From positions 2,046,001 through 2,110,000 of the forward strand of contig CAWUFE020000007.1 of assembly GCA_963921345.3 (NCBI GenBank): a stretch of DNA of 64,000 nt, read 5' to 3'. Positions 24,675 through 33,513 of this stretch are shown here, in pieces. The stretch's first letter is position 1, and each line of letters begins with the position of its first letter. Source of the DNA: Hoeflea_A sp963921345. Its GTDB lineage: Bacteria; Pseudomonadota; Alphaproteobacteria; Rhizobiales; Rhizobiaceae. The notes below the pieces were generated by a model. The model made no database searches and had not been told where the DNA came from. It was given only the letters and a program-made list of their open reading frames with translations. A program made the translations under genes and the position numbers.

Positions 24675-25300
24675 GCTTTTTGTCCTTGTTCGCTTCGATG
24701 CGGTGCAGTGCAGCCGCAGTCGAGATCTCTCAATAGGCCATCTTTGAGCCCGTAAATCCAGCCGTGAATGGCCAGGTCGCGTCCGCGCTTCCAGGCGGAG
24801 CGGATGATCGGTGTGCGCGCCAGGCTGTTGATCTGCGCCCTGATCGACAGTTCGCACAGCTGGTTGAGCCGGGTTTCCGGATCGCGAATCCTGTCGAGCG
24901 CCGTGGCGTTTTCGTCGGCGACATCGCGGATCGGCTGCAGCCAGTGGTCGATGATCCCGTGCCTCTCGCCATCCATCGCTGCCTTCACGCCGCCGCAGCC
25001 ATAATGCCCGCAGACGATGATGTGCTTGATCTCCAGGCTTTCCACCGCGAATTCCAGCACCGACAGCAGGTTGAGATCGGCCCGGTGCACCAGGTTGGCG
25101 ACATTGCGATGGACGAAGACCTCGCCCGGCTGCAGGCCGGTGATCACATTGGCCGGCACGCGGCTGTCCGAACAGCCGATCCACAGATAGTCCGGCCGCT
25201 GCAGCGCCGACAGCCGGTTGAAATAGTCGGGATCCTCGCGGCGGCGATCCGTCGCCCAGCGCACATTGTGGTCGAGAAGGTCAGTCAGCATTCGCGTCAT
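24671..25300 (-). CDS. Beta-class carbonic anhydrase
   Basis: A 209-residue zinc enzyme that interconverts CO2 and bicarbonate. The zinc and catalytic residues are in I-G-C-S-D-S-R-V-P-A and V-C-G-H-Y-G-C-G-G-V-K-A-A. ATG codons at 25300 and 25291 and a TTG at 25312 are possible starts; all overlap the end of the hemerythrin gene, so translation is probably coupled. I use 25300. A carbonic anhydrase inside a nitrate-reduction operon is unusual; it might balance CO2/bicarbonate or pH during anaerobic respiration. Confidence 0.88.
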   Translation of the reverse strand: MTRMLTDLLDHNVRWATDRRREDPDYFNRLSALQRPDYLWIGCSDSRVPANVITGLQPGEVFVHRNVANLVHRADLNLLSVLEFAVESLEIKHIIVCGHYGCGGVKAAMDGERHGIIDHWLQPIRDVADENATALDRIRDPETRLNQLCELSIRAQINSLARTPIIRSAWKRGRDLAIHGWIYGLKDGLLRDLDCGCTAPHRSEQGQKA

Positions 25301-25862
25301 CCGGATAGTCAAGGCCGCGCCGCGCCGCCATGCGGCGGCCGAGATTGCGTAAATCGTCCCTGGTCAGCCTGGCGCGGGCGAGCGGCATGACGATGGCGTT
25401 TTCGACGATCAGGTGCCGCCGTTCGCTGGCGGCGAACCGGCGCAGCAAAGCGCGAAGATCTTCGTCGACGGAATCGTTGCCCTCGGTCTCGAGAACGGTC
25501 CCCAGCCCATCGATGATGCCATCGGCGTCGAGCTTGTCGGTCGCATGTTCCTGACTGAGGTCGCCCAGCACGTCTTCGATGCGGTCCTCGGGCTGCGACC
25601 GCCGCCGCAGCAACGGAAACAGATCCTCTTCCTCATCGATCACGTGCGGTGCGAAGTCGGTTTTCAGAAACCGCAGCGCGGCCGCCGCGAGATCGCGATC
25701 CAGCGCCCCGGTTTCGGCAAAGTCGTCAAGCACGGAACACAGCACCCGCTGGCGAAAGTGATCGGCAAGGATGTAGTCGAGCGGCGTGGTCAGTTGCGCA
25801 GCGGGCGGCATCATGTCCAGCGCCTGCAAGGCCATGGCTTTGGCTTCCTGCTGCTTGTTCAT
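25281..25862 (-). CDS. Hemerythrin-like (HHE) di-iron protein
   Basis: A 193-residue four-helix protein. Candidate iron ligands are the D-H near residue 34-35, H and E in H-V-I-D-E-E-E-D-L-F-P (about 73-82), E-H-A-T-D-K (about 105) and E-R-R-H-L-I-V-E-N (about 147-155). Hemerythrins bind O2 or NO or repair iron-sulfur clusters (YtfE type), which suits a protein made with an NO-generating nitrate reductase. It lies 12 bases after the parvulin gene and overlaps the carbonic anhydrase gene. Confidence 0.82.
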   Translation of the reverse strand: MNKQQEAKAMALQALDMMPPAAQLTTPLDYILADHFRQRVLCSVLDDFAETGALDRDLAAAALRFLKTDFAPHVIDEEEDLFPLLRRRSQPEDRIEDVLGDLSQEHATDKLDADGIIDGLGTVLETEGNDSVDEDLRALLRRFAASERRHLIVENAIVMPLARARLTRDDLRNLGRRMAARRGLDYPDDANAD

Positions 25863-25874
25863 CGCACCGCTCCG

Positions 25875-26759
25875 TTATTGCAAGAGAGGCCCGTCCGCTG
25901 CCTGCAGGTCGATCCCTTCAATCCGGGCTCGACCGGCGAGAACGGCGACATATTGCGACACCGCCTTCGACCAGGCCGAGGCGTCGAGCCATGCGGCGAT
26001 GCGGTCCTGCACGAGATCGAACGGCAGTGGCGTGCCCGCGACCGAGCGATCCAGCCGGACCACATGAAAGCCGAACCGGCTTTCGACCGGATTTGGGGAC
26101 AAGGCCCCCTCCTCCAGCCGGTCGAGCGCACGCTCGAATTCCGGAACCGTGCTGCCATGGGTCAGCTGGCCGAGACTGCCGCCGACCTCCCAGGACGGAC
26201 AATCGGAATATTTGCGCGCCAGCGCTTCGAAATCGGCCGGTTGTTCGGTCAGCCTGGCAATCAGCTCTTCAGCCTGCAGCCTCGCCCTCTTGCGGGCATC
26301 CGTGTCGCTCGCAGGAGCTGCGAGCAGGATGTGTCGCGCCTCATGGATCGTGTCGGACCGAAACCGGTCCGGATGGACATTGAAGTAGCGCCGGCACTCG
26401 TCCTCCGTGGCCGTCGGCACGTCGACCTCACGCTCGATCAAAGCCTGGACCGCCGCATCCTCCTGCGTCAGGAACCGCCCATCATCATCCTCTGAAGGCA
26501 TTTCTTCCAACCCGAGTCGCTGCGCCTCCTGCAGCAGCAGGGAGCGCACGACCAGCGCCCGCGCCGCAGCGAGCAGCGCTTCACCCGGCGTTTCCGCCGG
26601 ATGGTTCTGCGCCTCGCCCAGGATATCGGCCTCGGCGATCGGGACGCCGTTGACAGAAATGCGGTCGAGCACCGGCCGGGCCTTCGGCGGCACCGACAGG
26701 TCGGGACCGTTCGGTTGCGCGCCTTCCGTTTCTGCGGTCTTGTCGTAGATCGTAACCAT
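25875..26759 (-). CDS. Parvulin-type peptidyl-prolyl isomerase (NifM/PpiC-like)
   Basis: A 294-residue folding factor. The N-terminal helical part (about 30-130) resembles NifM/SurA-type trigger regions; the parvulin domain (about 137-245) contains A-R-H-I-L-L, D-F-E-A-L-A-R-K-Y-S-D-C, G-G-S-L-G-Q-L and G-F-H-V-V-R-L-D. No signal peptide is present, so it acts in the cytoplasm, presumably on NarGH assembly. It starts 3 bases after narI; a parvulin gene directly after narI is also known in Paracoccus-type loci. Confidence 0.88.
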   Translation of the reverse strand: MVTIYDKTAETEGAQPNGPDLSVPPKARPVLDRISVNGVPIAEADILGEAQNHPAETPGEALLAAARALVVRSLLLQEAQRLGLEEMPSEDDDGRFLTQEDAAVQALIEREVDVPTATEDECRRYFNVHPDRFRSDTIHEARHILLAAPASDTDARKRARLQAEELIARLTEQPADFEALARKYSDCPSWEVGGSLGQLTHGSTVPEFERALDRLEEGALSPNPVESRFGFHVVRLDRSVAGTPLPFDLVQDRIAAWLDASAWSKAVSQYVAVLAGRARIEGIDLQAADGPLLQ

Positions 26760-26762
26760 GCC

Positions 26763-27479
26763 TCACTCCCCGGCAATGCGGGCGGTCGCCCGGTGGTTGC
26801 GTCGGCGCACGACCTGATAGCCGGGCCGCCACAGATACTGCACCGGCGCGCTCAGCATGTGGACGAGCCGGGTGAACGGGAAGATCAGCAGAATGGTCAG
26901 ACCCAGGAACAGGTGCGCCTTGAAAATCGGCGACGCGTGGGCGACGTAGGATGCGGCATCGAAATTGAAGGTGAAGATGCCCTGCGCCCAGTTCATGAAG
27001 CGCACCATTTCCTCGCCGTCGAGATGCTGCAGCGACACCGGAATAGTGGCGAGCCCCAGCGCCAGCTGGATCCACAACAGGATGATGATCAGCGTGTCGG
27101 AGGTGCTCGAAGCAGCGCGCACCCGGGCATCGAACAGCCGCCGATGCACCAGCATGGTTGCCCCGACGATCGCCATGACCCCGGCAACGCCGCCGGCGAC
27201 GATCGCCAGGATCTGCTTGGCGCTGTGGCTGATGCCCATGGCGTCGAAGATGGCGATCGGCGTCAGCAGGCCGATCAGGTGGCCGAAGAAGATGACCAGC
27301 ACGCCGACATGGAACAGCACCGATCCCCAGATCAGTTGCTTGCGGCGCAGGAGCTGGCTCGATCCGGACCGCCAGGAATAGGGCTCACGGTCGTAACGAA
27401 GGATGGTGCCGAGGATCAGCACGGCCAGCGCGATATAGGGATAGATCCCGAAGAAAAGCGTGTTGATATAGCCTGACAT
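26763..27479 (-). CDS. narI: Respiratory nitrate reductase gamma subunit (cytochrome b)
   Basis: A 238-residue membrane protein with five helices that takes electrons from quinol and passes them through two b hemes to NarH. Visible family marks are the N-terminal F-F-G-I-Y-P-Y-I-A, R-Y-D-R-E-P-Y-S-W-R-S-G-S-S-Q-L-L and histidines in the second and last helices (F-G-H-L-I-G, F-T-R-L-V-H-M-L-S-A-P). It follows narJ by nine bases and completes narGHJI. Confidence 0.95.
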   Translation of the reverse strand: MSGYINTLFFGIYPYIALAVLILGTILRYDREPYSWRSGSSQLLRRKQLIWGSVLFHVGVLVIFFGHLIGLLTPIAIFDAMGISHSAKQILAIVAGGVAGVMAIVGATMLVHRRLFDARVRAASSTSDTLIIILLWIQLALGLATIPVSLQHLDGEEMVRFMNWAQGIFTFNFDAASYVAHASPIFKAHLFLGLTILLIFPFTRLVHMLSAPVQYLWRPGYQVVRRRNHRATARIAGE

Positions 27480-27488
27480 CGTGCTCTC

Positions 27489-28202
27489 CTAGGCGTGGGT
27501 GGTTGCCGATGGGTCGGATGGCCGGCGGGTGTGCGCGCGCATCTGGGTGCGCAGCCGGTCCGGACCGCAGGCGTTCTCGCCGGCATTGCCGCCGAAGGTC
27601 ACCGCCTCCTCTTCCCAGATCCGGTCCAGAGCCTCGAGATCGCTCGGATCGTCTTCCGGCGCCTCGAGCAGTTCACGCACCAGCTTCTCGTCCGGCTTTC
27701 CCAGCGCCAGCGCCTCGAGCACCCCGAAGGCATTGACATAGACCGATTTGCGCTTTTTCAACCGTTCCTTCAGCGCCGTGACGATATGGGCGGTCTGACC
27801 CAGCAGTTCTCCTGCCTCGTCCGCCGGTTTCATCGACAGATATTCCAGGAACAGCGGCAGGTAATCCGGCAGTTCCTTGACGTCGACGGCGAACCCGTCC
27901 GCTTCGTACATCGCCATCAGGTCGACCATCGCCTGGCCGCGGTCACGGCTTTCGCCGTGCATGTGCTCGAACAGGTGCAGAGACAGCGAGCGGGTGCGGT
28001 CGAACAGCATCACGTAGCGCTCCTGCGCGTCGTAAAGATCGAGCGACGCGATATCGTCGATCAGCCGGCCGAGCAGCGAGCGTTCGCGTTCACCGAGCGC
28101 TGCTTCTTCGGCAAGCACCGCTTTCAGATCCGGCGCCGCCTCCTGCAGTTCCGCCGTCGGGTAGGTCAGCAGCAGCGAAAGGGTTTTCAGCGTCCTGTTC
28201 AT
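27489..28202 (-). CDS. narJ: Nitrate reductase molybdenum cofactor assembly chaperone
   Basis: A 237-residue cytoplasmic chaperone (TorD/NarJ family) that binds the NarG N-terminus and is needed for cofactor insertion. It has the helical family pattern L-L-L-T-Y-P-T, Y-V-M-L-F-D-R-T-R-S-L-S-L-H-L-F-E-H, and D-Y-L-P-L-F-L-E-Y-L. The ATG shares one base with the narH stop (TGATG), which fixes the start. Confidence 0.94.
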   Translation of the reverse strand: MNRTLKTLSLLLTYPTAELQEAAPDLKAVLAEEAALGERERSLLGRLIDDIASLDLYDAQERYVMLFDRTRSLSLHLFEHMHGESRDRGQAMVDLMAMYEADGFAVDVKELPDYLPLFLEYLSMKPADEAGELLGQTAHIVTALKERLKKRKSVYVNAFGVLEALALGKPDEKLVRELLEAPEDDPSDLEALDRIWEEEAVTFGGNAGENACGPDRLRTQMRAHTRRPSDPSATTHA

Positions 28203-29740
28203 CAGACCTTCTCCTTGAAAACATCCGTGGGTGTCTGCACCGTCCGGGTCCGCCGGGCGCCGAAAAGGTCGGTTTCCGAGGTGCCGCCGGAGCAACCGTT
28301 GCCGAAGGAGAAGCCGCAGGAGCCGCGCACGTCATAGGCGTCCTCGGTGATCTCGCGGTGCGAGGTCGGAATGACGAAGCGGTCCTCGTAATTGGCGATC
28401 GCCATCACGTGGTACATTTCCTCGATCATCTCGCTGCTCAGGCCGACCTTTTCGGCGACGACCTCGTCGATGACGCCGTCGATGGTCTTGGCCCGCATAT
28501 AGGCGCGCATGGCGAGCATGCGTTCCAGTGCGGAGACGATTGGCTCTTCCTTACCGGCGGTCAGCAGGTTGGCGAGATAGCGAACCGGGATGCGCAGCGA
28601 GCGCACGTCAGGCATGGCGCCGTCGACGCCGATCTTGCCCGCCTCCGCTGCCGATTGCAGCGGCGACAACGGCGGAATGTACCAGACCATCGGCAGCGTG
28701 CGGTATTCCGGATGCAGCGGAAATGCCACTTTCCAGTCCATCGCCATTTTATAGACCGGCGATTTGCGGGCCGCATCCAGCCAGGCTTCCGGCACGCCGT
28801 CCTTCAGCGCCTGAGCGATCACCTCCGGGTCGTTCGGATCGAGGAAGACACCCAGTTGCTGTTCGTAGAGGTCCTTTTCGTCGGCCGTCGATGCGGCATC
28901 GGCGATACGGTCCGCATCGTAGAGCACCACGCCGAGATAGCGGATGCGCCCGACACAGGTCTCGGAACAGACGGTCGGCTCGCCGGCCTCGATGCGCGGA
29001 TAGCAGAACACGCATTTCTCCGATTTACCGGACGACCAGTTGTAGTAGATCTTCTTGTACGGACAGCCCGACACGCACATGCGCCAGCCGCGGCACTTTT
29101 CCTGGTCGATCAGCACGATGCCGTCGTCCTCGCGCTTGTAGATGGCGGCGGACGGACAGGCGGCGACGCAGGTCGGGTTGAGGCAGTGCTCGCACAACCG
29201 CGGCAGATACATCATGAAGGTGTTTTCGAACTCGCCGTAGATTTCCTTTTCGACGCCTTCGAAGTTGTAATCCGCCGAGCGCTTTGAGAACTCGCCACCG
29301 AGAATTTCTTCCCAGTTCGGCCCCCACTGCACCTTGTCGATACGCTCGCCGCTGATCAGCGAGCGCGGCCTTGCGGTCGGCGTCGCCTGGCTTTCGCCGG
29401 CGGTCTGCAGATGGCCGTAGTCGAAATCGAACGGCTCGTAGTAGTCGTCGATCTCCGGCAGGTCCGGATTGGCGAAGATTTTCGCCAGGATCCGCCATTT
29501 GGCGCCCATCTTGGGTTCGATCCGGCCGTTGGCCTTGCGCACCCAGCCGCCGTTCCACTTCTTCTGGTTCTCCCACTCCTTGGGATAGCCGATGCCCGGC
29601 TTGGTCTCGACATTGTTGAACCAGGCGTATTCGACACCTTCGCGGTTGGTCCACACATTCTTGCAGGTGACCGAGCAGGTGTGGCAGCCGATGCACTTGT
29701 CGAGGTTGAGCACCATGCCGATTTGAGCGCGGATCTTCAT
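28202..29740 (-). CDS. narH: Respiratory nitrate reductase beta subunit (Fe-S)
   Basis: A 512-residue ferredoxin-like subunit that carries three [4Fe-4S] and one [3Fe-4S] cluster between NarI and NarG. The clusters are marked by C-I-G-C-H-T-C-S-V-T-C (residues about 16-26), C-E-H-C-L-N-P-T-C-V-A-A-C-P, C-R-G-W-R-M-C-V-S-G-C-P (the Trp replaces a Cys, as is normal for the 3Fe cluster) and C-V-F-C ... C-S-E-T-C-V-G-R. Its ATG overlaps the narG stop (ATGA). Confidence 0.96.
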   Translation of the reverse strand: MKIRAQIGMVLNLDKCIGCHTCSVTCKNVWTNREGVEYAWFNNVETKPGIGYPKEWENQKKWNGGWVRKANGRIEPKMGAKWRILAKIFANPDLPEIDDYYEPFDFDYGHLQTAGESQATPTARPRSLISGERIDKVQWGPNWEEILGGEFSKRSADYNFEGVEKEIYGEFENTFMMYLPRLCEHCLNPTCVAACPSAAIYKREDDGIVLIDQEKCRGWRMCVSGCPYKKIYYNWSSGKSEKCVFCYPRIEAGEPTVCSETCVGRIRYLGVVLYDADRIADAASTADEKDLYEQQLGVFLDPNDPEVIAQALKDGVPEAWLDAARKSPVYKMAMDWKVAFPLHPEYRTLPMVWYIPPLSPLQSAAEAGKIGVDGAMPDVRSLRIPVRYLANLLTAGKEEPIVSALERMLAMRAYMRAKTIDGVIDEVVAEKVGLSSEMIEEMYHVMAIANYEDRFVIPTSHREITEDAYDVRGSCGFSFGNGCSGGTSETDLFGARRTRTVQTPTDVFKEKV

Positions 29741-32700
29741 TCTGCCGCCTCCTTGCTGATGGTTTCCTGGTACGGCCCTTCCATCCAGTCGACGTGATCG
29801 AGCTTGTGCACCACGACGAACTCGTCGCGGTTGGAGCCGACGGTGCCGTAGTAGTTGAAGCCGTAGGACTGTTGGGCGTAGCCGCCGATCATGTGGGTGG
29901 GCTTGGTGACCGCCCTCGTGACCGAGTTGTGGATGCCGCCGCGCTGGCCGGTAATCTGCGACCCCGGCGTGTTCACGATCTTTTCCTGGGCGTGATACAT
30001 GAAGATCGTGCCCTCCTTCATGCGCTGCGAGACCACGGCGCGGGCGACGATCGCGCCGTTGATGTTGAAGACCTCGACCCAGTCATTATCGACGATGCCA
30101 GCCTTGGCCGCATCGGTCTCGGAGAGCCAGACCACCGGACCGCCCCTGTTGAGGGTGAGCATCAACAGATTGTCGGAATAGGTTGAATGGATTCCCCATT
30201 TCTGGTGCGGGGTGATGAAGTTCAGCACCACCTGCGGCCGGCCGTTCGATTTCGCCTCGATGGCCGGATTGATCGTCTTGGTGTCGATCGGTGGCCGGTA
30301 GACGCAGAACGCCTCGCCGAAGGCCCGCATCCACAGATGGTCCTGATAGAGCTGCTGGCGCCCGGTGATCGTCCGCCAGGGGATCAGTTCGTGGACGTTG
30401 GTGTAGCCGGCGTTGTAGCAGACCTTTTCCGATTCCAGCCCCGACCAGGTCGGCGACGAGATGATCTTGCGCGGTTGCGCCACCACGTCACGGAAGCGGA
30501 TCTTTTCGTCTTCCTTGGGCAGTGCCAGATGGCCGTGATCTCGCCCGGTGTTCTGCGACAGTGCCTCCCAGGCCTTGACCGCCACCTCGCCATTGGTTTC
30601 CGGCGCCAGCGACAGGATCACCTCGGTGGCATCGATATCGGTGTCGATCCGCGGCCGGCCCTGGGTCGGCCCCTCTTCGGTAACGACGCCGTTCAGCCGG
30701 CCGAGCAGTTCGACCTCGTGCTCGGTGTTCCAGGTGATGCCCTTGCCGCCATTGCCGAGCGTGTCCATCAGCGGCCCGAGAGCGGTGAAGCGCTTGTAGA
30801 GGTTGGGATAGTCCCTTTCGACCACCGCAATGGTCGGCATGGTCTTGCCGGGCAGCGGTTCGACCTCGCCCTTCTTCCAGTCCTTGACGTCGAGCGGCTG
30901 GGCCATCTCGGCCGGCGTGTCGTGCAGGATCGGCACGAGCACGACGTCCTTTTCGACCCCGAGGATTTCCGGCGCCACTTCCGAGAACTTCTCGGCAATG
31001 CCCTTGAAGATGTCCCAGTCGCTGCGCGCATCCCAGGCCGGATCGGCGGCGCTGGTCAGCGGGTGGATGAAGGGGTGCATGTCCGAGGTGTTGAGGTCAT
31101 TCTTCTCGTACCAGGTGGCCGTCGGAAGTACGATGTCGGAATAGACGCAGGTGGTGGACATGCGGAAGTCGAGCGTGACCAGCAGGTCGAGCTTGCCCTC
31201 CGGCGCCTCGTCGTGCCAGACGACATCGGTGCCGCGCTGCCGGCCCTCTTCGCCAAGATCCTTGCCGAGAACGCCATGAGTCGTCCCAAGCAGATGCTTG
31301 AGGAAATACTCGTGGCCCTTGCCGGACGACCCGAGCAGGTTGGAGCGCCAGACGAACAGGTTGCGTGGCCAGTTGGCCTCATTGTCCGGGTCCTCGCAGG
31401 ACATCTGCAGGTCGCCCGACTTCAGTCCGGCCGCAACAAAGTCCTTGGCCTCCTCGCCGGATTCGGCAACCGCCTTGGCAACATCCAGCGGGTTGGTGCG
31501 CAATTGCGGTGCCGACGGCAGCCAGCCCATGCGCTCGGCGCGAATGTTGTAGTCGATCAGCGACCCGTCCCACGGCCCTTCAGGCGCCGTCGGCGATAGG
31601 ATCTCGTCGATCTGCAGCGTCTCGTAGCGCCACTGGTCGGTGTGGGCATAGAAGAACGAGGTGGAGTTCATGTGCCGCGGCGGGCGTCCCCAGTCGAGAC
31701 CGAAGGCGAGTGGCAGCCAGCCGGTCTGCGGCCGCAATTTTTCCTGCCCGACATAGTGGCTCCAGCCACCGCCGGACTGGCCGACACAGCCGCACATAAC
31801 CAGGAGATTGATGATCCCCCGATAGTTCATGTCCATGTGGTACCAGTGGTTGAGGCCGGCGCCGAGAATGACCATGGAGCGGCCGTTGGTCTTCTCCGCA
31901 TTGGTGGCGAACTCGCGGGCAACCGTGATGATCTGGTCGCGCGGCACGCCGGTGATTTTTTCGGCCCATGCCGGCGTATATGGCAGGTCGTCGTCGAAAG
32001 ACTTGGCGCACGATCCGTCGCCCAATCCGCGATCGAGGCCGTAATTGGCCACGAACAGGTCGAATACGGTGGCCGCCAGAGCCTCGCCATCGGCCAGCGC
32101 CACCTTTTTCGCCGGTACGGACCGCACCAGCACGCTGTCGTGGTCGGTGCCCTCGAAATGGTCGTGCTCGCGATTGCCGAAATAGGGGAACGCCACGGGC
32201 GCGACTTCGTCGTGATCACTGTCGAGGATGAGGCTCATGTCGAGCTCGGTATCCCTGCCCTTGCCGTCCTTGGCTTCCAGGTTCCACTTGCCCTTTTCGC
32301 CCCAGCGGAAGCCGATCGAGCCCTGCGGCGCGACGATCTCGCCGGATTTGCCGTCGAACGCCACGGTCTTCCAGTCCGGGTTGTTTTCTTCGCCAAGCCC
32401 ACCCTTGAAGTCGGAGGCGCGCAGCAGCCGGTCGGGCACGTAGTGGCCGTTCTTCTTCACCAGGCGCACCAGCATCGGCATGTCGGTGTATCGGCGGCAG
32501 TAATCCTCGAAATAATCCGCCTGCCGGTCGAGGTGATACTCGCGCAGGATGACGTGACCGAGCGCCATGGCCAGCGCCGCGTCGGTACCCTGTTTCGGGT
32601 GCAGCCACATGTCGGAGAATTTCGCGGCTTCCGAATAGTCCGGCGAGACGACGACCGACTTCGCGCCCTTGTAGCGGACCTCGGTATAAAAATGGGCGTC

Positions 32701-33489
32701 CGGCGTGCGCGTCTGCGGAACGTTTGATCCCCACAGCATGAGGAAGCCGGAATTGTACCAGTCGGCCGATTCGGGAACGTCTGTCTGTTCGCCCCAGGTC
32801 ATCGGCGAGGACGGCGGCAGGTCGCAATACCAGTCGTAGAACGACATGCAGACGCCGCCGAGCAGCGACAGGTAGCGCGAGCCGGCCGCATAGGAGACCA
32901 TCGACATCGCCGGGATCGGTGAAAAACCGATCACCCGGTCCGGCCCCCATTTGCGGGCCGTGTAGGCGTTGGCCGCGGCGATGATCTCATTGACCTCGTC
33001 CCACTCGGCCCGCACGAAGCCGCCGAGACCGCGAACCTTGATGTATTCGGCCCGCTTGGCCGGGTCGTCCTGGATCGCCGTCCAGGCCCCGATCGGGGTC
33101 TTCAGCACCCTTTCCTTGCGCCACAGCTTCAGCAGGCGCGAGCGGATCAGCGGATATTTCACCCGGTTGGCCGAATACATGTACCAGCTGTAGCTGGCGC
33201 CGCGCGAACAGCCGCGCGGCTCGTGGTTCGGCAGGTCCGGCCGGGTGCGCGGGTAGTCGGTCTGCTGGGTTTCCCAGGTGACGATCCCGCCCTTGACGTA
33301 GATCTTCCAGGAACACGACCCGGTGCAGTTGGCGCCGTGGGTGGAGCGCACGATCTTGTCGTGCTGCCAGCGTTTGCGATAGGCGTCTTCCCAGTCGCGG
33401 TTTTCGCTTGTCGTGACCCCGTGGCCTTCCGAAAAGGTCCCGGTATTGGTCCGCGCCAGAAAATTCAGGCGGTCGAGGAGATGTGACAT
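29737..33489 (-). CDS. narG: Respiratory nitrate reductase alpha subunit (Mo-bisMGD)
   Basis: A 1250-residue molybdoenzyme that reduces nitrate to nitrite on the cytoplasmic face. The N-terminal FS0 cluster ligands appear in S-T-H-G-A-N-C-T-G-S-C-S-W (about 49-61), followed by the family-typical W-E-T-Q-Q-T-D-Y-P and E-P-R-G-C-S-R-G-A-S-Y-S-W. The length matches NarG. It starts 25 bases after narK2, so it belongs to the operon under the FNR-type box at 36421. Confidence 0.97.
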   Translation of the reverse strand: MSHLLDRLNFLARTNTGTFSEGHGVTTSENRDWEDAYRKRWQHDKIVRSTHGANCTGSCSWKIYVKGGIVTWETQQTDYPRTRPDLPNHEPRGCSRGASYSWYMYSANRVKYPLIRSRLLKLWRKERVLKTPIGAWTAIQDDPAKRAEYIKVRGLGGFVRAEWDEVNEIIAAANAYTARKWGPDRVIGFSPIPAMSMVSYAAGSRYLSLLGGVCMSFYDWYCDLPPSSPMTWGEQTDVPESADWYNSGFLMLWGSNVPQTRTPDAHFYTEVRYKGAKSVVVSPDYSEAAKFSDMWLHPKQGTDAALAMALGHVILREYHLDRQADYFEDYCRRYTDMPMLVRLVKKNGHYVPDRLLRASDFKGGLGEENNPDWKTVAFDGKSGEIVAPQGSIGFRWGEKGKWNLEAKDGKGRDTELDMSLILDSDHDEVAPVAFPYFGNREHDHFEGTDHDSVLVRSVPAKKVALADGEALAATVFDLFVANYGLDRGLGDGSCAKSFDDDLPYTPAWAEKITGVPRDQIITVAREFATNAEKTNGRSMVILGAGLNHWYHMDMNYRGIINLLVMCGCVGQSGGGWSHYVGQEKLRPQTGWLPLAFGLDWGRPPRHMNSTSFFYAHTDQWRYETLQIDEILSPTAPEGPWDGSLIDYNIRAERMGWLPSAPQLRTNPLDVAKAVAESGEEAKDFVAAGLKSGDLQMSCEDPDNEANWPRNLFVWRSNLLGSSGKGHEYFLKHLLGTTHGVLGKDLGEEGRQRGTDVVWHDEAPEGKLDLLVTLDFRMSTTCVYSDIVLPTATWYEKNDLNTSDMHPFIHPLTSAADPAWDARSDWDIFKGIAEKFSEVAPEILGVEKDVVLVPILHDTPAEMAQPLDVKDWKKGEVEPLPGKTMPTIAVVERDYPNLYKRFTALGPLMDTLGNGGKGITWNTEHEVELLGRLNGVVTEEGPTQGRPRIDTDIDATEVILSLAPETNGEVAVKAWEALSQNTGRDHGHLALPKEDEKIRFRDVVAQPRKIISSPTWSGLESEKVCYNAGYTNVHELIPWRTITGRQQLYQDHLWMRAFGEAFCVYRPPIDTKTINPAIEAKSNGRPQVVLNFITPHQKWGIHSTYSDNLLMLTLNRGGPVVWLSETDAAKAGIVDNDWVEVFNINGAIVARAVVSQRMKEGTIFMYHAQEKIVNTPGSQITGQRGGIHNSVTRAVTKPTHMIGGYAQQSYGFNYYGTVGSNRDEFVVVHKLDHVDWMEGPYQETISKEAAE

Positions 33490-33513
33490 CGATCGATCCT
33501 TTCTGGGCCGGGT

